Source: Nitrospirota bacterium
GTDB taxonomy: Bacteria > Nitrospirota > Leptospirillia > Leptospirillales > Leptospirillaceae
Direction of reading: 5' to 3'
Assembly (NCBI GenBank): GCA_021827365.1
Contig: JAKAWK010000006.1
Coordinates: forward strand, 1 to 37,459
DNA length: 37,459 nucleotides
The position numbers and the translations under genes were made by a program. Below, piece after piece: positions 1-7,885 of this stretch. The notes below the pieces were generated by a model. It saw only the letters and a list, made by a program, of their open reading frames with translations, made no database searches and was not told the origin of the DNA. Within the stretch, counting starts at the first letter, position 1; each line of letters starts with the position of its first letter.

Positions 1-131
<131 letters not shown>

Positions 132-1343
132 CTACTCCTTGCTTGATGGTTGACAGTCACGGATCTCCTCCGGCAGAGGCGTTTTCTGGAAAAGCGAGAC
201 AAAAGCCCCCGCAGCCAAGGCCAAAAATGAGACCGCCAGGCCGGAGGAAAGACTCCCGGACCGGTCGGAGATCGTCCCTCCCAAGGCCGGGCCGGCGATT
301 TGTCCCAGGGCGAAGAGCACCGTGAAAAAGGTGATCGACGGGCCCCATGACGTTCGGGGAAGCGAGGAACGTATCATGGCGGTGACGGCCGCCGGAACGT
401 TCAGAAAAGCGAAACCGAAGACGAGAGCCGAAAGCAGCATGACCGGAAGGGAGCGGGAAAGGAGAGGAATCACGGCACCCAGGGAGGCCATCCCGATCGA
501 CAGCCCCATCGACCGTCCTCCGGGATGCCGAGACAGCATCCTTCTCCAGAAAAGAGGCGAGAGGATCACGGAAAGCCCCAACGTTCCCCAGACGAACGCG
601 ATCATGGCCGGACCGAATCCGGCGTTCTCGACCCACTTGACGAAATAGGTCATGTAGACGAGATACCCGGCCCCGAAAAGGAAATATCCCGAAAGAGCCG
701 GAAGAAAGGAGCGCGGAGCCCAGGGTGCGGCGTTTCCTCCATGCACCGGAACCGTCTCCGGAGGGTAGGAAGCCAGGGAGGCCAAAGAGGAAAGACCGGC
801 AAACAGAAAGCCCGCCGCTCCGAGCATCATCCAGGCCCTGGGCCAGAATCCCGGACCGTATTTCGCGAACAGGACCGGAAGGAAGAGTCCCGACAGCAGG
901 ATGCCGAACCCTCCCCCGCCCGTATAGAGGGAAATGGCGGCCCCGCTCCGCCGGGGATCCTGAGGAAACAGCCCGGAGACAAGAACGCCACCGCAGATGA
1001 AGGACAGGGCGGCGAAGATCCCTGCCGCGAGGCGAAGCAGAAGGAGAAGCGGATACGACGCGACGAGTCCCGAGACCAGAACGGAGAGCGAGGTCAGGAC
1101 GAGTCCCCCGAGGAAAAGGTCCCGCACCGGAAAACGGCCGATGACGCGACCCGTCCCTATGGCCCCCGCCAGATAGCCGATCGCGTTGGCCGTATTGAGT
1201 CCTCCGGCTTCGCTGTAGTTCCACCCCAGACGGTCCATCATGGAGGGAAGGATCAGAGCGTAGTCGAAGCGGGAGAATCCGAGGGACACGGCGGTTCCAA
1301 GTCCGATGAGGACGGCCGGCAGAAAGGCGGCGAGATTCCTCAT
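132..1343 (-). CDS. MFS transporter, YbfB/YjiJ-like
   Basis: The 403-residue protein is almost entirely hydrophobic, with about 12 membrane segments, as expected for a major facilitator. The amino end has GFSRFDYALILPSMM followed by GWNYSEAG and an NAIGYLAGA segment, which resemble the YbfB/YjiJ family of uncharacterised MFS proteins. The ORF stays open upstream of 1343, but the ATG at 1343 is chosen because it forms an ATGA overlap with the tetR stop codon and the preceding residues look like out-of-frame sequence. Co-transcription with the adjacent TetR gene suggests an efflux pump under that repressor. The substrate cannot be read from sequence. Confidence 0.85.
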   Translation of the reverse strand: MRNLAAFLPAVLIGLGTAVSLGFSRFDYALILPSMMDRLGWNYSEAGGLNTANAIGYLAGAIGTGRVIGRFPVRDLFLGGLVLTSLSVLVSGLVASYPLLLLLRLAAGIFAALSFICGGVLVSGLFPQDPRRSGAAISLYTGGGGFGILLSGLFLPVLFAKYGPGFWPRAWMMLGAAGFLFAGLSSLASLASYPPETVPVHGGNAAPWAPRSFLPALSGYFLFGAGYLVYMTYFVKWVENAGFGPAMIAFVWGTLGLSVILSPLFWRRMLSRHPGGRSMGLSIGMASLGAVIPLLSRSLPVMLLSALVFGFAFLNVPAAVTAMIRSSLPRTSWGPSITFFTVLFALGQIAGPALGGTISDRSGSLSSGLAVSFLALAAGAFVSLFQKTPLPEEIRDCQPSSKE

Positions 1344-1948
1344 CGGCCGGACCCGGCCGGGGGGAGCGAAGAGCGGATCAGGGTTTCTGCGGCGGAGACG
1401 GCGGCATCGACCAGATCCGGACGTTGTTGGATGTAGGCCTCGGTCACGGCCCCGTCCCAGAGAATGAGCAGCTGCCAGGCGAGAAGATCCGCCTGCGCGG
1501 CGCCCGCCTCCTTCGCCAATGAGGCGAAAACCTCCCGAAGAGCGCTCTTGTACCGGGCCACCCGCCCGTGAATCGGATCCCCCGGGTCGGCCCTTTCCGT
1601 GGCGGCGTTGATGAAGGCGCATCCCCGGAAGCCTTCGGCCTCGACGATCCCCTTGAGCGACCGGAAGGCCCCCAGAAGACGGGACCCCGGATCCTTCCCC
1701 TCCCCGACCGATTCCTCGAGGCCCGTGAGCCGGATCTCCGCGGCATGGTCCAGGACGGCGAGAATGAGATCGTCCTTCGATTTGAAGTGGTAGTACAGGG
1801 ACATCCGGGCCACGCCGGAGCGTTCGATCACCTCGTTGATTCCGACATTCTCGATCCCGTGCCGATAGAAAAGGTCCGCGGCCGTCTCGACCAATTTCCC
1901 GCGGACGCGGGATTCCGCCTTTTCTTTGGATCGCTCTGGAGGCTTCAT
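1340..1948 (-). CDS. TetR family transcriptional regulator
   Basis: The protein has 202 residues. Residues 15-62 form a TetR helix-turn-helix: LVETAADLFYRHGIENVGIN, then the recognition helix region SGVARMSLYYHFKSKDDL. The carboxyl half is an all-helical ligand-binding domain with FRGCAFINAATE, a segment common in TetR regulators of efflux pumps. The gene precedes and overlaps the MFS gene by the ATGA motif, so it probably represses its own operon. A short dyad AGACTTGTCT lies 20 bases upstream of its start. The ligand is unknown. Confidence 0.9.
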   Translation of the reverse strand: MKPPERSKEKAESRVRGKLVETAADLFYRHGIENVGINEVIERSGVARMSLYYHFKSKDDLILAVLDHAAEIRLTGLEESVGEGKDPGSRLLGAFRSLKGIVEAEGFRGCAFINAATERADPGDPIHGRVARYKSALREVFASLAKEAGAAQADLLAWQLLILWDGAVTEAYIQQRPDLVDAAVSAAETLIRSSLPPAGSGR

Positions 1949-1967
1949 GAAGACAATAATACTATAC

Positions 1968-1977
1968 AGACTTGTCT
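1968..1977. promoter_or_regulatory. Candidate TetR operator
   Basis: The sequence AGACTTGTCT is a dyad with 4-bp arms (AGAC/GTCT) around a TT centre, located in the AT-rich divergent spacer between the tetR/MFS operon and the marR operon. AGAC-N2-GTCT half-sites are seen in operators of several TetR proteins. The site is short, so it is only a candidate. Confidence 0.35.
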
Positions 1978-2034
1978 ATATGCAATACTAAAAGAGATTA
2001 GGGTTCCTCCGTCATCCAGGAAGCCTGTCGACAT

Positions 2035-2063
2035 TTGACAACTTGTTTCCATATTAGTAAACT
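2035..2063 (+). promoter_or_regulatory. Sigma-70-type promoter for marR operon, with candidate MarR dyad
   Basis: TTGACA at 2035-2040 and TAAACT at 2058-2063 are separated by exactly 17 bases, close to the sigma-70 consensus. An imperfect dyad with arms GTTT/AAAC at 2045-2062 overlaps the -10 element and could be the MarR operator. The 10-mer TGTCATTATT just downstream (2067-2076) recurs at 3108-3117 inside the promoter of the next operon, which hints at a shared regulator. Confidence 0.55.
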
Positions 2064-2101
2064 GGCTGTCATTATTCAGGAGAGATCTTTCGGAGGGACT
2101 C

Positions 2102-2614
2102 ATGACGCGCTTCGACGAACCAAAGGGCCCGCCGGTCCGGGAAGCCATGGATCTTCCCGACGAGTCGCGGGCGGTGACCGAGATCATGCTGACGGTTTTC
2201 CGGATCAACGGACGTCTTCTGGAAAAGGGAGACGCCCTGGTCCGGACGCTCGGAATCGCCAGCGCCCAGTGGCAGGTGCTAGGCGCAGTTTCTCTTGCGG
2301 GGAAGCCCCTGTCCGCTCCCCAGATCGCGGAGGCGATGGGGATCACCCGGCAGGGCGTCCAGAAACAGCTCAACCGGATGACGAAGGAAGCCCTCCTCGA
2401 AAAGCTCCCGAACCCGCGCCACGAACGCTCGAGCCTGTACTGGCCGTCAGAGAAGGGCCAACGGATTTACTCCGAGGCCATGCGTCGCGAAACGTTCTGG
2501 GCACGGCAGCTCGCGGAGGGCCTCCCCGGCCCGGAGCTTGAGGGGGCGCTCGACCTTCTGAAAGAATTCCATCGTCGTCTCGAAGCCCCGCTTCCCGAAG
2601 AAGGAGAGTCATAA
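2102..2614 (+). CDS. MarR family transcriptional regulator
   Basis: The protein has 170 residues. A winged-helix core spans about residues 55-125: LGIASAQWQVLGAV, then the recognition helix APQIAEAMGITRQGVQKQLNRM, then a wing rich in charged residues (NPRHERSSLYW). The start at 2102 has a GGAGG ribosome-binding site at 2093-2097. The gene overlaps the following membrane-protein gene by one base, so the pair is probably co-translated, with MarR repressing its own promoter. The effector is unknown. Confidence 0.85.
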   Translation: MTRFDEPKGPPVREAMDLPDESRAVTEIMLTVFRINGRLLEKGDALVRTLGIASAQWQVLGAVSLAGKPLSAPQIAEAMGITRQGVQKQLNRMTKEALLEKLPNPRHERSSLYWPSEKGQRIYSEAMRRETFWARQLAEGLPGPELEGALDLLKEFHRRLEAPLPEEGES

Positions 2615-3057
2615 TGAAGTCTGTCCTTCATGCCGCATCCGGCGCTCTGGCCATGCTCTGCATCGCGTCCTTCTGGATCTCGACCGCCGTGTCGGAACTG
2701 TTCCTTGCCCATCCGGCCGTCGCCTTCGTCAAGAGGGCGACCGTCTTTGGCCTGTTTCTTCTCGTACCCCTCCTGATCCTGACTGGGCTCACCGGCATGA
2801 TGCTCGGGAAGGGCCGGAGAGAGCCCCTGATCGCGAAAAAGACGAGACGCATGCGCGTTATCGCCGCCAACGGACTCCTCGTGATGCTCCCCGCCGCCCT
2901 GGTCCTGAACGGGATGGCGGCGGCCGGCCGGTTCGACGCCGCCTTTTTCGCGGTCCAGTCGCTCGAGCTGGCCGTCGGGATCGTCCAGATGGTCCTCATG
3001 GGCCTGAACCTCCGCGACGGCCTCATGTTGTCCGGGAAGCGCACTCCTTCCCTCTGA
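2614..3057 (+). CDS. Small integral membrane protein, unknown function
   Basis: The 147-residue protein has four likely membrane segments, at about residues 8-28, 40-65, 82-105 and 112-135. A basic loop (KGRREPLIAKKTRRMR) lies between the second and third. I recognise no characterised family. Its start overlaps the marR stop, so it is probably expressed from the same message and regulated by that MarR protein. An exporter accessory or stress role is possible but not shown by sequence. Confidence 0.65.
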   Translation: MKSVLHAASGALAMLCIASFWISTAVSELFLAHPAVAFVKRATVFGLFLLVPLLILTGLTGMMLGKGRREPLIAKKTRRMRVIAANGLLVMLPAALVLNGMAAAGRFDAAFFAVQSLELAVGIVQMVLMGLNLRDGLMLSGKRTPSL

Positions 3058-3101
3058 ACGATGGGACCCACCTGATCTCTGCCGCATATTCGAAGTGAAG
3101 A

Positions 3102-3156
3102 TTGACTTGTCATTATTATACGTATATATATTATATGTAAACGTATTAAAGGAGGT
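3102..3156 (+). promoter_or_regulatory. Promoter, palindrome and strong RBS for SRPBCC-EVE-MarR operon
   Basis: TTGACT at 3102-3107 and TATATA at 3125-3130 have a 17-base spacer. The perfect 10-bp palindrome TATACGTATA at 3117-3126 overlaps the -10 region and is a candidate operator, possibly for the MarR protein encoded at the end of this operon. AAAGGAGGT at 3148-3156 is an almost ideal Shine-Dalgarno sequence for the start at 3160. Confidence 0.55.
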
Positions 3157-3159
3157 CCG

Positions 3160-3585
3160 ATGAAGCCGATCGAATGGCGCGTGGATACCTGCGCCACGCC
3201 GGAAGCGCTCTGGAGGATCTGGTCCGATGTCGGAAACTGGCCCCGGTGGGACCATGGGATCGAGTGGGCCCGTCTGGAAGGCCCCTTCGAGGAAGGAACC
3301 GCCGGCCGCCTCAAGCCGAAGGGCGGCCCCGAAGTGCCGTTCGTTCTCCTTTGGGCCGACCCCGAACGGGGCTTCTCCGACGAATCGCGGCTTCCGTTGG
3401 GCCGGCTGAGGTTCGAGCACCGTTGGCGCCCCCTTGAGAACGGGCGGATCGAGATTGTCCATCGGGTCAGCTTCCATGGCCCTATTGGATTTCTGTATGC
3501 ATTTCTCATGGGACCTTCCTTCAGGAGGGATCTTCCGAAGGCCATGGAAACCCTGGCCCGGATGGCCGAAGGGGGCTCTTCGTGA
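3160..3585 (+). CDS. SRPBCC (START-like) family protein
   Basis: The 141-residue protein fits the size of a single SRPBCC hydrophobic-pocket domain. It opens with the typical pattern of a first strand followed by PEALWRIWSDVGNWPRWDHGI, the family's W-x-x-W element, and ends with a long amphipathic helix (about residues 115-138). Such proteins bind small hydrophobic ligands and some are cyclases or aromatases. No catalytic role can be assigned. It is the first gene of a three-gene overlapping operon with the EVE-domain and MarR genes. Confidence 0.75.
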   Translation: MKPIEWRVDTCATPEALWRIWSDVGNWPRWDHGIEWARLEGPFEEGTAGRLKPKGGPEVPFVLLWADPERGFSDESRLPLGRLRFEHRWRPLENGRIEIVHRVSFHGPIGFLYAFLMGPSFRRDLPKAMETLARMAEGGSS

Positions 3586-4034
3586 AGACGCCGGAAGGCT
3601 CCCGGCGCTTCTGGATCGGGGTGGCGAGCCGAGACCATGCGATGCAGGGAGTTGTCGGCGGCTTTGCGCAACTCTGTCACGGCAAGGCGACCCCCCTTCT
3701 CCGGATGGTCCCGGGAGACGGCCTGGTCTATTACTCTCCCCGGGAGCGGTTCGGGGAGAGCGCGCCCTGCCAGCGCTTCGTGGCCATTGGACGGATCACG
3801 GGAAGCGCGGTCTATCCGTTCGACATGGGCCGGGGATTCGTTCCCTTCCGGCGGGATGCCGCTTACGTTCGGGGCGCCGTCGAGGCCCCGGTCCGGCCCC
3901 TTCTTCCCCTTCTGACGTTCGTCCGGGACCCTGCACACTGGGGGGCGGTCTTTCGCTTCGGATTCCTGGAGATCACCTCCTCCGACTTCTCGAGGATCGC
4001 CCGGGCGATGGAGGTTTACGATGAGCGGGTTTGA
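3582..4034 (+). CDS. EVE domain protein (UPF0310 family)
   Basis: The 150-residue protein matches the UPF0310/EVE pattern: WIGVASRDHAMQGV at residues 11-24, GGFAQLCHGKATPL at 26-39, and PGDGLVYYSPRE at 44-55. EVE domains are PUA-like folds thought to bind modified nucleobases in DNA or RNA. The start is a GTG at 3582 in a GTGA overlap with the previous stop, so translation is likely coupled. The presence in a MarR-controlled operon suggests a stress-responsive rather than a restriction role, but this is inference. Confidence 0.8.
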   Translation: MKTPEGSRRFWIGVASRDHAMQGVVGGFAQLCHGKATPLLRMVPGDGLVYYSPRERFGESAPCQRFVAIGRITGSAVYPFDMGRGFVPFRRDAAYVRGAVEAPVRPLLPLLTFVRDPAHWGAVFRFGFLEITSSDFSRIARAMEVYDERV

Positions 4035-4476
4035 CTGGACGAAAAGCCGGTTCGAAAAGGCCGAAGACAGTCCGGGATTGCTGCTATGGCAGGTCAGTTC
4101 CCGATGGCGCCGCATGATCGAGCAAACCCTTGCCCCCTTCGACCTGACCCATCCCCAGTTCGTCGCGCTGGCGTCGATCGCCTGGCTCGGGCGGAACGGA
4201 TCCCCGATCAGCCAGGCCGACGTGGCCCGCCACATGAAACTGGACGTCAATACCGTCTCCCAGGTTCTGAGGTCCCTCGAGAAAAAGGGGCTGATCGAAC
4301 GCAGACGGTCCCCCGACGAACGCGTCCGGAGTCCTGTGCTGACGGAAGTGGGCATCGAGCGCCTCGACCGTTCCCTTCCGGCCGTCGAAACCGCGGACCG
4401 GCAATTCTTCGGAGCGCTGGAGCGGGACCTTCCGGATCTTGTCCGATCTCTCCGGGTTCTTCTCCGGGAGGAATAA
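4021..4476 (+). CDS. MarR family transcriptional regulator
   Basis: The protein has 151 residues. The winged helix covers about residues 35-105: FDLTHPQFVALASIAWL, then SQADVARHMKLDVNTVSQVL as the recognition helix, then ERRRSPDERVRSPVLTE as the wing. The start at 4021 overlaps the EVE gene by 14 bases. It is the last gene of the operon that begins at 3160 and is the best candidate to bind the palindrome at 3117-3126. The gene is convergent with the next one. Confidence 0.85.
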   Translation: MSGFDWTKSRFEKAEDSPGLLLWQVSSRWRRMIEQTLAPFDLTHPQFVALASIAWLGRNGSPISQADVARHMKLDVNTVSQVLRSLEKKGLIERRRSPDERVRSPVLTEVGIERLDRSLPAVETADRQFFGALERDLPDLVRSLRVLLREE

Positions 4477-4590
4477 GCAGGACATTGTCTCCCGAGCATG
4501 GAAGATTCAGGAGCGATGCACCCCAAACCCTCCGACACTTGGTCGGTGACAGTCCGGCCAAATTGGCATCCGGCCCTCGATAGTGAGGAA

Positions 4591-5442
4591 TCATGAACTT
4601 GCCCCTGCTCCTGTCGGGAGGGAAAGAGTCCTTCCGGTCTCGAGTCGAGAGACCGATTCCGGATCGTGAGCCGGAAGATAGACGAGCGGGCGCTGACGGG
4701 AAAAGAGAAGAATCCTTTCAAGAGTATCGACCGCTTTCCATGGATCTGTCGTGACGCCATCCGGCCTCTTTTCCAGCAGGGTCCTCTCGGAATAGCTCGC
4801 ATCGCCGGCGAGAAAATAGCCGACCCCCTCGATCGTGACGAGAACCGACACATGTCCGGGGGTATGGCCCGGCGTGGGAACGATCGTCACGTCTCCGGAA
4901 CGCGTCAACGGATATGCGGCCTGAAAAGGGCCAAAGGCGTCCCGGCCGAAAGGGATTTTCCGGAAATCGAGGCCGGAAGGCCATCGATTCGGAAGATAAC
5001 CCCGGATCCGTCCGAGAAATCCCCGGGCGATGGCAAGTTCTCCGGAAGAAACCCAAATCCGGCTTTTCGGAAAATGATGCAAGCCTCCCGCGTGGTCGGT
5101 ATGAAAATGGGTCAGAACCACCGTCCGGACTTCGGAGGGCGCGATCCCCAACAGGGAAAGCCGGTGACCGATCTCGTCCCCCTCCCCGACATCCATCTCG
5201 ACCGCCCAGCGATAGTAGGGATGCCAGGAAGGAAAATACCCGTCGTCCATCGCGCGGCTCGTTTCTCCCGTATCCACCACGATCGGTCCTTCCGGATGAT
5301 CGATCAGCCAGGCATATATGGGGAGCGGATCTGTCCATTGGGGATCGACGAGGACACGGAGCGGCCCTCCCGGCTTCCGAACACACTGGGCCGACTTGAC
5401 CCGAACGGAACCCGTCCTTAACGGGTAAATGCGAACCGACAT
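4591..5442 (-). CDS. Metallo-beta-lactamase-fold hydrolase, AHL-lactonase-like
   Basis: The 283-residue protein has a complete metal-ligand set: H112-F-H114-T-D116-H117, H193 and H197 in PTPGHTPGH, D214 in LAGDAS and H259 near the carboxyl end. The layout and length resemble the AiiA-type N-acyl-homoserine-lactone lactonases, although many relatives act on other lactones or esters. It follows the SRPBCC gene at 5467-5928 by 24 bases on the same strand and has a GGAGG ribosome-binding site in that gap, so the two form an operon. That operon starts just after a copy of the TetR operator (5962-5979). A LuxR-type regulator lies 11 kb away. No catalytic residue appears to be missing. Confidence 0.8.
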   Translation of the reverse strand: MSVRIYPLRTGSVRVKSAQCVRKPGGPLRVLVDPQWTDPLPIYAWLIDHPEGPIVVDTGETSRAMDDGYFPSWHPYYRWAVEMDVGEGDEIGHRLSLLGIAPSEVRTVVLTHFHTDHAGGLHHFPKSRIWVSSGELAIARGFLGRIRGYLPNRWPSGLDFRKIPFGRDAFGPFQAAYPLTRSGDVTIVPTPGHTPGHVSVLVTIEGVGYFLAGDASYSERTLLEKRPDGVTTDPWKAVDTLERILLFSRQRPLVYLPAHDPESVSRLETGRTLSLPTGAGASS

Positions 5443-5466
5443 GTTTTCCTCCTCCGCTTCCGGTCT

Positions 5467-5928
5467 TCACCATTTCCGAAAAGATTCAACCCCGTCCTTT
5501 TCCGCCCGCGCCTTCAGGGCTTCGTTCATCGCTTCGAATCCGTGACGGACCCGTTCGAACCAGCGCCGGGACAAGAGCAGGACCAGAAATCCCCGAAATC
5601 GCTCCCGGTGCACGAGGTGCATGCTTCCGTCCGCCCGTTCGGTCAAGACAAACGCATGCTCCCCGCTGAAAAGACCTGGGACGGCCAAGGAGCCGAGCCA
5701 CCGGATTTCTTTTTTCTCTTCCAGCGCTAGAAGAGTGGGATGGAAATTCATCGGCTCGCGCTCCGGCATCCGCACCGAAATCGCGATCCGATTTCCCCGA
5801 ATCAACGGCCCTTCGGCCCGGACAATCAGGGGATTCCACTCCCCATATCGAGAGAAATCAGACAATATCTCCCAGACATGGTCCAATGGCGCCCGTATCG
5901 CGATCTCCGTCTCGACAACTACTTCCAT
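5467..5928 (-). CDS. SRPBCC family protein
   Basis: The 153-residue protein has the single-domain SRPBCC layout, with APLDHVWEILSDFSRYGEWNP at about residues 12-32, a central EEKKEIRWLGSLAVPGLFSG, and a terminal helix. It is similar in layout to the SRPBCC protein at 11083-11529 (both share the pattern WNP-I, VPGLF-GEH and a final basic helix), so the two may be paralogues. The ATG at 5928 is chosen because of its GGAGGAG ribosome-binding site; the ORF is open further upstream but that part overlaps the hydrolase gene. The gene is probably transcribed with the lactonase-like gene. Confidence 0.75.
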   Translation of the reverse strand: MEVVVETEIAIRAPLDHVWEILSDFSRYGEWNPLIVRAEGPLIRGNRIAISVRMPEREPMNFHPTLLALEEKKEIRWLGSLAVPGLFSGEHAFVLTERADGSMHLVHRERFRGFLVLLLSRRWFERVRHGFEAMNEALKARAEKDGVESFRKW

Positions 5929-5961
5929 CGGCACTCCTCCTGAACTCGCATGAATTCCATG

Positions 5962-5979
5962 AGTTAGCGATCGATAACC
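5962..5979. promoter_or_regulatory. Second copy of the TetR operator core
   Basis: This 18-base stretch shares 17 consecutive bases, GTTAGCGATCGATAACC, with the palindrome core at 7619-7636. It lies across the last codons of the hydrolase gene and 34 bases before the start of the SRPBCC gene at 5928. The placement fits an operator controlling the SRPBCC/lactonase pair by the TetR protein at 6976-7611. The match is visible in sequence; the binding is inferred. Confidence 0.65.
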
Positions 5980-6986
5980 TTCCGGCCAAAATTTTTTTGG
6001 TCTTGCCCGGCCTGGCCGGTCATGCTGACCCCCATCTCTTTCATCAAGGCCGCGAATCGCCCCGGCTCTTCGTAGTGCGGCATGTGGGCGGAAGACTCGA
6101 ACCACAACAACATCTTGCCTTCCGGCGCATCAAGGAGATCGAAGTAGCGCCGGGTCAGGAGACCCGGTGCGACCTTGTCGTGTCGACCTTGAACGAGAAT
6201 GATGGGGACATCGAGTTTGGGGGCCTGTTGAAAAAGATCCAGATCCTTCATCGCGGGAAGAAGGGCGTCCTGCACGGCGGAGAGTCCTCCGAGCGCCCGG
6301 AACGCCTCTTTAACGGAGTAGTCCGGCGAGGAAAAAAGACGCCAGAGATTCTTGAGTAAGAGCGACCCGTATCGCTCGGTGCGGTGGATGGCTCCGAACG
6401 CCGTCATCCACTTCGCCCGTTCCATAAAGGGCGCGCTCCTCGCATACGGAGGATCTCCAAGTTTTCCGAGGACTCCGAGGGCTTTCTTGTGATTTCGCCG
6501 TATCGCCTCCTGCCACAGAAAGTCCTGGGCCATCGGCTCGCTTTCCGCAAGACAGATGTCCGACCCGACTCCTATGAGTGCATGGACTCCCTTCGGAGAA
6601 CGCCGTGCCGCAAGAACGGACAGGCTGGCTCCGAGAGAAAATCTGAGCAGTGAAAGCTCCGAGACTTCCAGTCGTTCGAGGAGAAAATCGATCACCTCCC
6701 GGATATCGAGCACGAGCCTCTCCAGAGGCGCGTCTCCGAAAGAGACGTCCGGATGGGAGGATTTTCCGCATCCCCGCATGTCCCAGTAGACGACCCGGTA
6801 GGCGTCTTCCCATCGCAAGCGCTTTTGCAGGGCGTCCACCTCGTGAATGATGGGAAATCCTGGTCCAGCCTGGAGAATCAAAAGAACCGGAAGGTCGCGT
6901 CTCCCACCCCTCACGAGAACCCATTGGCGATCGTTCCCGATGGACACACGTTCAAGAAGTCGGACGGATGTACTCTTATTGGCCAT
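5964..6986 (-). CDS. Alpha/beta hydrolase, prolyl-aminopeptidase-like
   Basis: The 340-residue protein has an oxyanion-type segment QAGPGFP (39-45), the family motif YWDMRGCGKS (67-76), and a nucleophile region RFSLG with Ser117. A likely acid is in VQGRHD, and the His is in SAHMPHYE near the carboxyl end. This arrangement fits the prolyl iminopeptidase/proline-type hydrolase group. The nucleophile elbow reads R-F-S-L-G, where the first position is normally Gly, which is unusual. The start overlaps the tetR stop by 11 bases, so the two form an operon. Substrate unknown. Confidence 0.8.
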   Translation of the reverse strand: MANKSTSVRLLERVSIGNDRQWVLVRGGRRDLPVLLILQAGPGFPIIHEVDALQKRLRWEDAYRVVYWDMRGCGKSSHPDVSFGDAPLERLVLDIREVIDFLLERLEVSELSLLRFSLGASLSVLAARRSPKGVHALIGVGSDICLAESEPMAQDFLWQEAIRRNHKKALGVLGKLGDPPYARSAPFMERAKWMTAFGAIHRTERYGSLLLKNLWRLFSSPDYSVKEAFRALGGLSAVQDALLPAMKDLDLFQQAPKLDVPIILVQGRHDKVAPGLLTRRYFDLLDAPEGKMLLWFESSAHMPHYEEPGRFAALMKEMGVSMTGQAGQDQKNFGRKVIDR

Positions 6987-7611
6987 CTCTTTTCTCTATT
7001 CCTTTTTGAACGAGAGCCCGGAGCAGAAGATCTTTGATCTCGTCCTGCCATTGGATCGCCGGCGGATCGCACTCCCGGAAATACAGCATCCGGGCAAACT
7101 GCCCCAGAAAACCGATGGTCAGCGTCACCAAAAGCCCGGTGGTTCCCTCCGGGTCGACCACCCCTTCGGATTTTCCTTTGCCGATCCAGTCGGCCAACAG
7201 TCCGACCAGAGGAAGAGCTCGCGTTTTCTCGTCGACATGGGGCCAATAGAGACGCAGATTTTCGTGGACGTAAAGGACGGAATCGAGACTTTTGTCAAGG
7301 AAACGGACATAAAACTCCACCAAAGCCTCCAGGTCCTCCTGGAACGAATGGCCCGGAGAGAGGGCCTGAGCGACCCCCCGGACCAATTCGCCATAGCAGC
7401 GCTCGAAGAGGTGGATCGCAAGGGCGTCCTTGCTTTCGAAAAACTTGTACAGCACCGTATTGCTGTATCCCGTGGCATTTGCAATATCCCGGAGGCTCGT
7501 TTCGCATAGCCCGTCACGGACAAACAGGCGCAAGGCCTCCCGGAGAATGGCCTGCTTCGAGGGAGGCTCGTCGGGAGATACCGGTGAAAAGGAGGAGTTT
7601 ACCGATCGCAT
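6976..7611 (-). CDS. TetR family transcriptional regulator
   Basis: The 211-residue protein has a helix-turn-helix at about residues 20-65: ILREALRLFVRDGLCETSL, then IANATGYSNTVLYKFFESKD. The carboxyl domain is helical and suited to a small ligand. A near-perfect 30-bp dyad begins two bases before its start codon, the usual place for an autoregulatory operator, and a second core copy precedes the SRPBCC/lactonase pair. It overlaps the hydrolase gene downstream. The likely regulon is therefore tetR-hydrolase plus SRPBCC-lactonase. Confidence 0.9.
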   Translation of the reverse strand: MRSVNSSFSPVSPDEPPSKQAILREALRLFVRDGLCETSLRDIANATGYSNTVLYKFFESKDALAIHLFERCYGELVRGVAQALSPGHSFQEDLEALVEFYVRFLDKSLDSVLYVHENLRLYWPHVDEKTRALPLVGLLADWIGKGKSEGVVDPEGTTGLLVTLTIGFLGQFARMLYFRECDPPAIQWQDEIKDLLLRALVQKGIEKRDGQ

Positions 7612-7612
7612 G

Positions 7613-7642
7613 CTTCAAGGTTAGCGATCGATAACCTTGAAG
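7613..7642. promoter_or_regulatory. TetR autoregulatory operator (30-bp palindrome)
   Basis: Bases 7613-7642 form an inverted repeat in which 14 of 15 base pairs are complementary; the only mismatch is at 7624/7631. The core GGTTAGCGATCGATAACC is at 7619-7636. The site lies immediately upstream of the tetR start codon at 7611. The 240 bases further upstream, to 7885, contain no recognisable gene. Confidence 0.8.
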
Positions 7643-7885
7643 TCAAGGGAAATCCCGTCCTTTTAATCTTCGACTTTTTTGCGAAGGACAGCATGGGTCA
7701 AGGGGACGAGCTTGTTCATTCGGCCAGGAATGGATCGATCATTCATAGCTTATACGTAGGAAATTTGATCCTTATTTGTGGAATCCTATAATTCTCCGCA
7801 TAATCTCATTATGGGATCTTCCTTACTGCTAAGGTCGGAAGAGAATGAGTGTGCAGGGTTCCCTCCCCGATCCGTCCCGTCAGAT

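Noticed and set aside
7660-7700. CTTCG/CGAAG hairpin with a T run after the TetR operator
   Set aside because: The T run is in the loop rather than after the stem, so it does not fit a factor-independent terminator.
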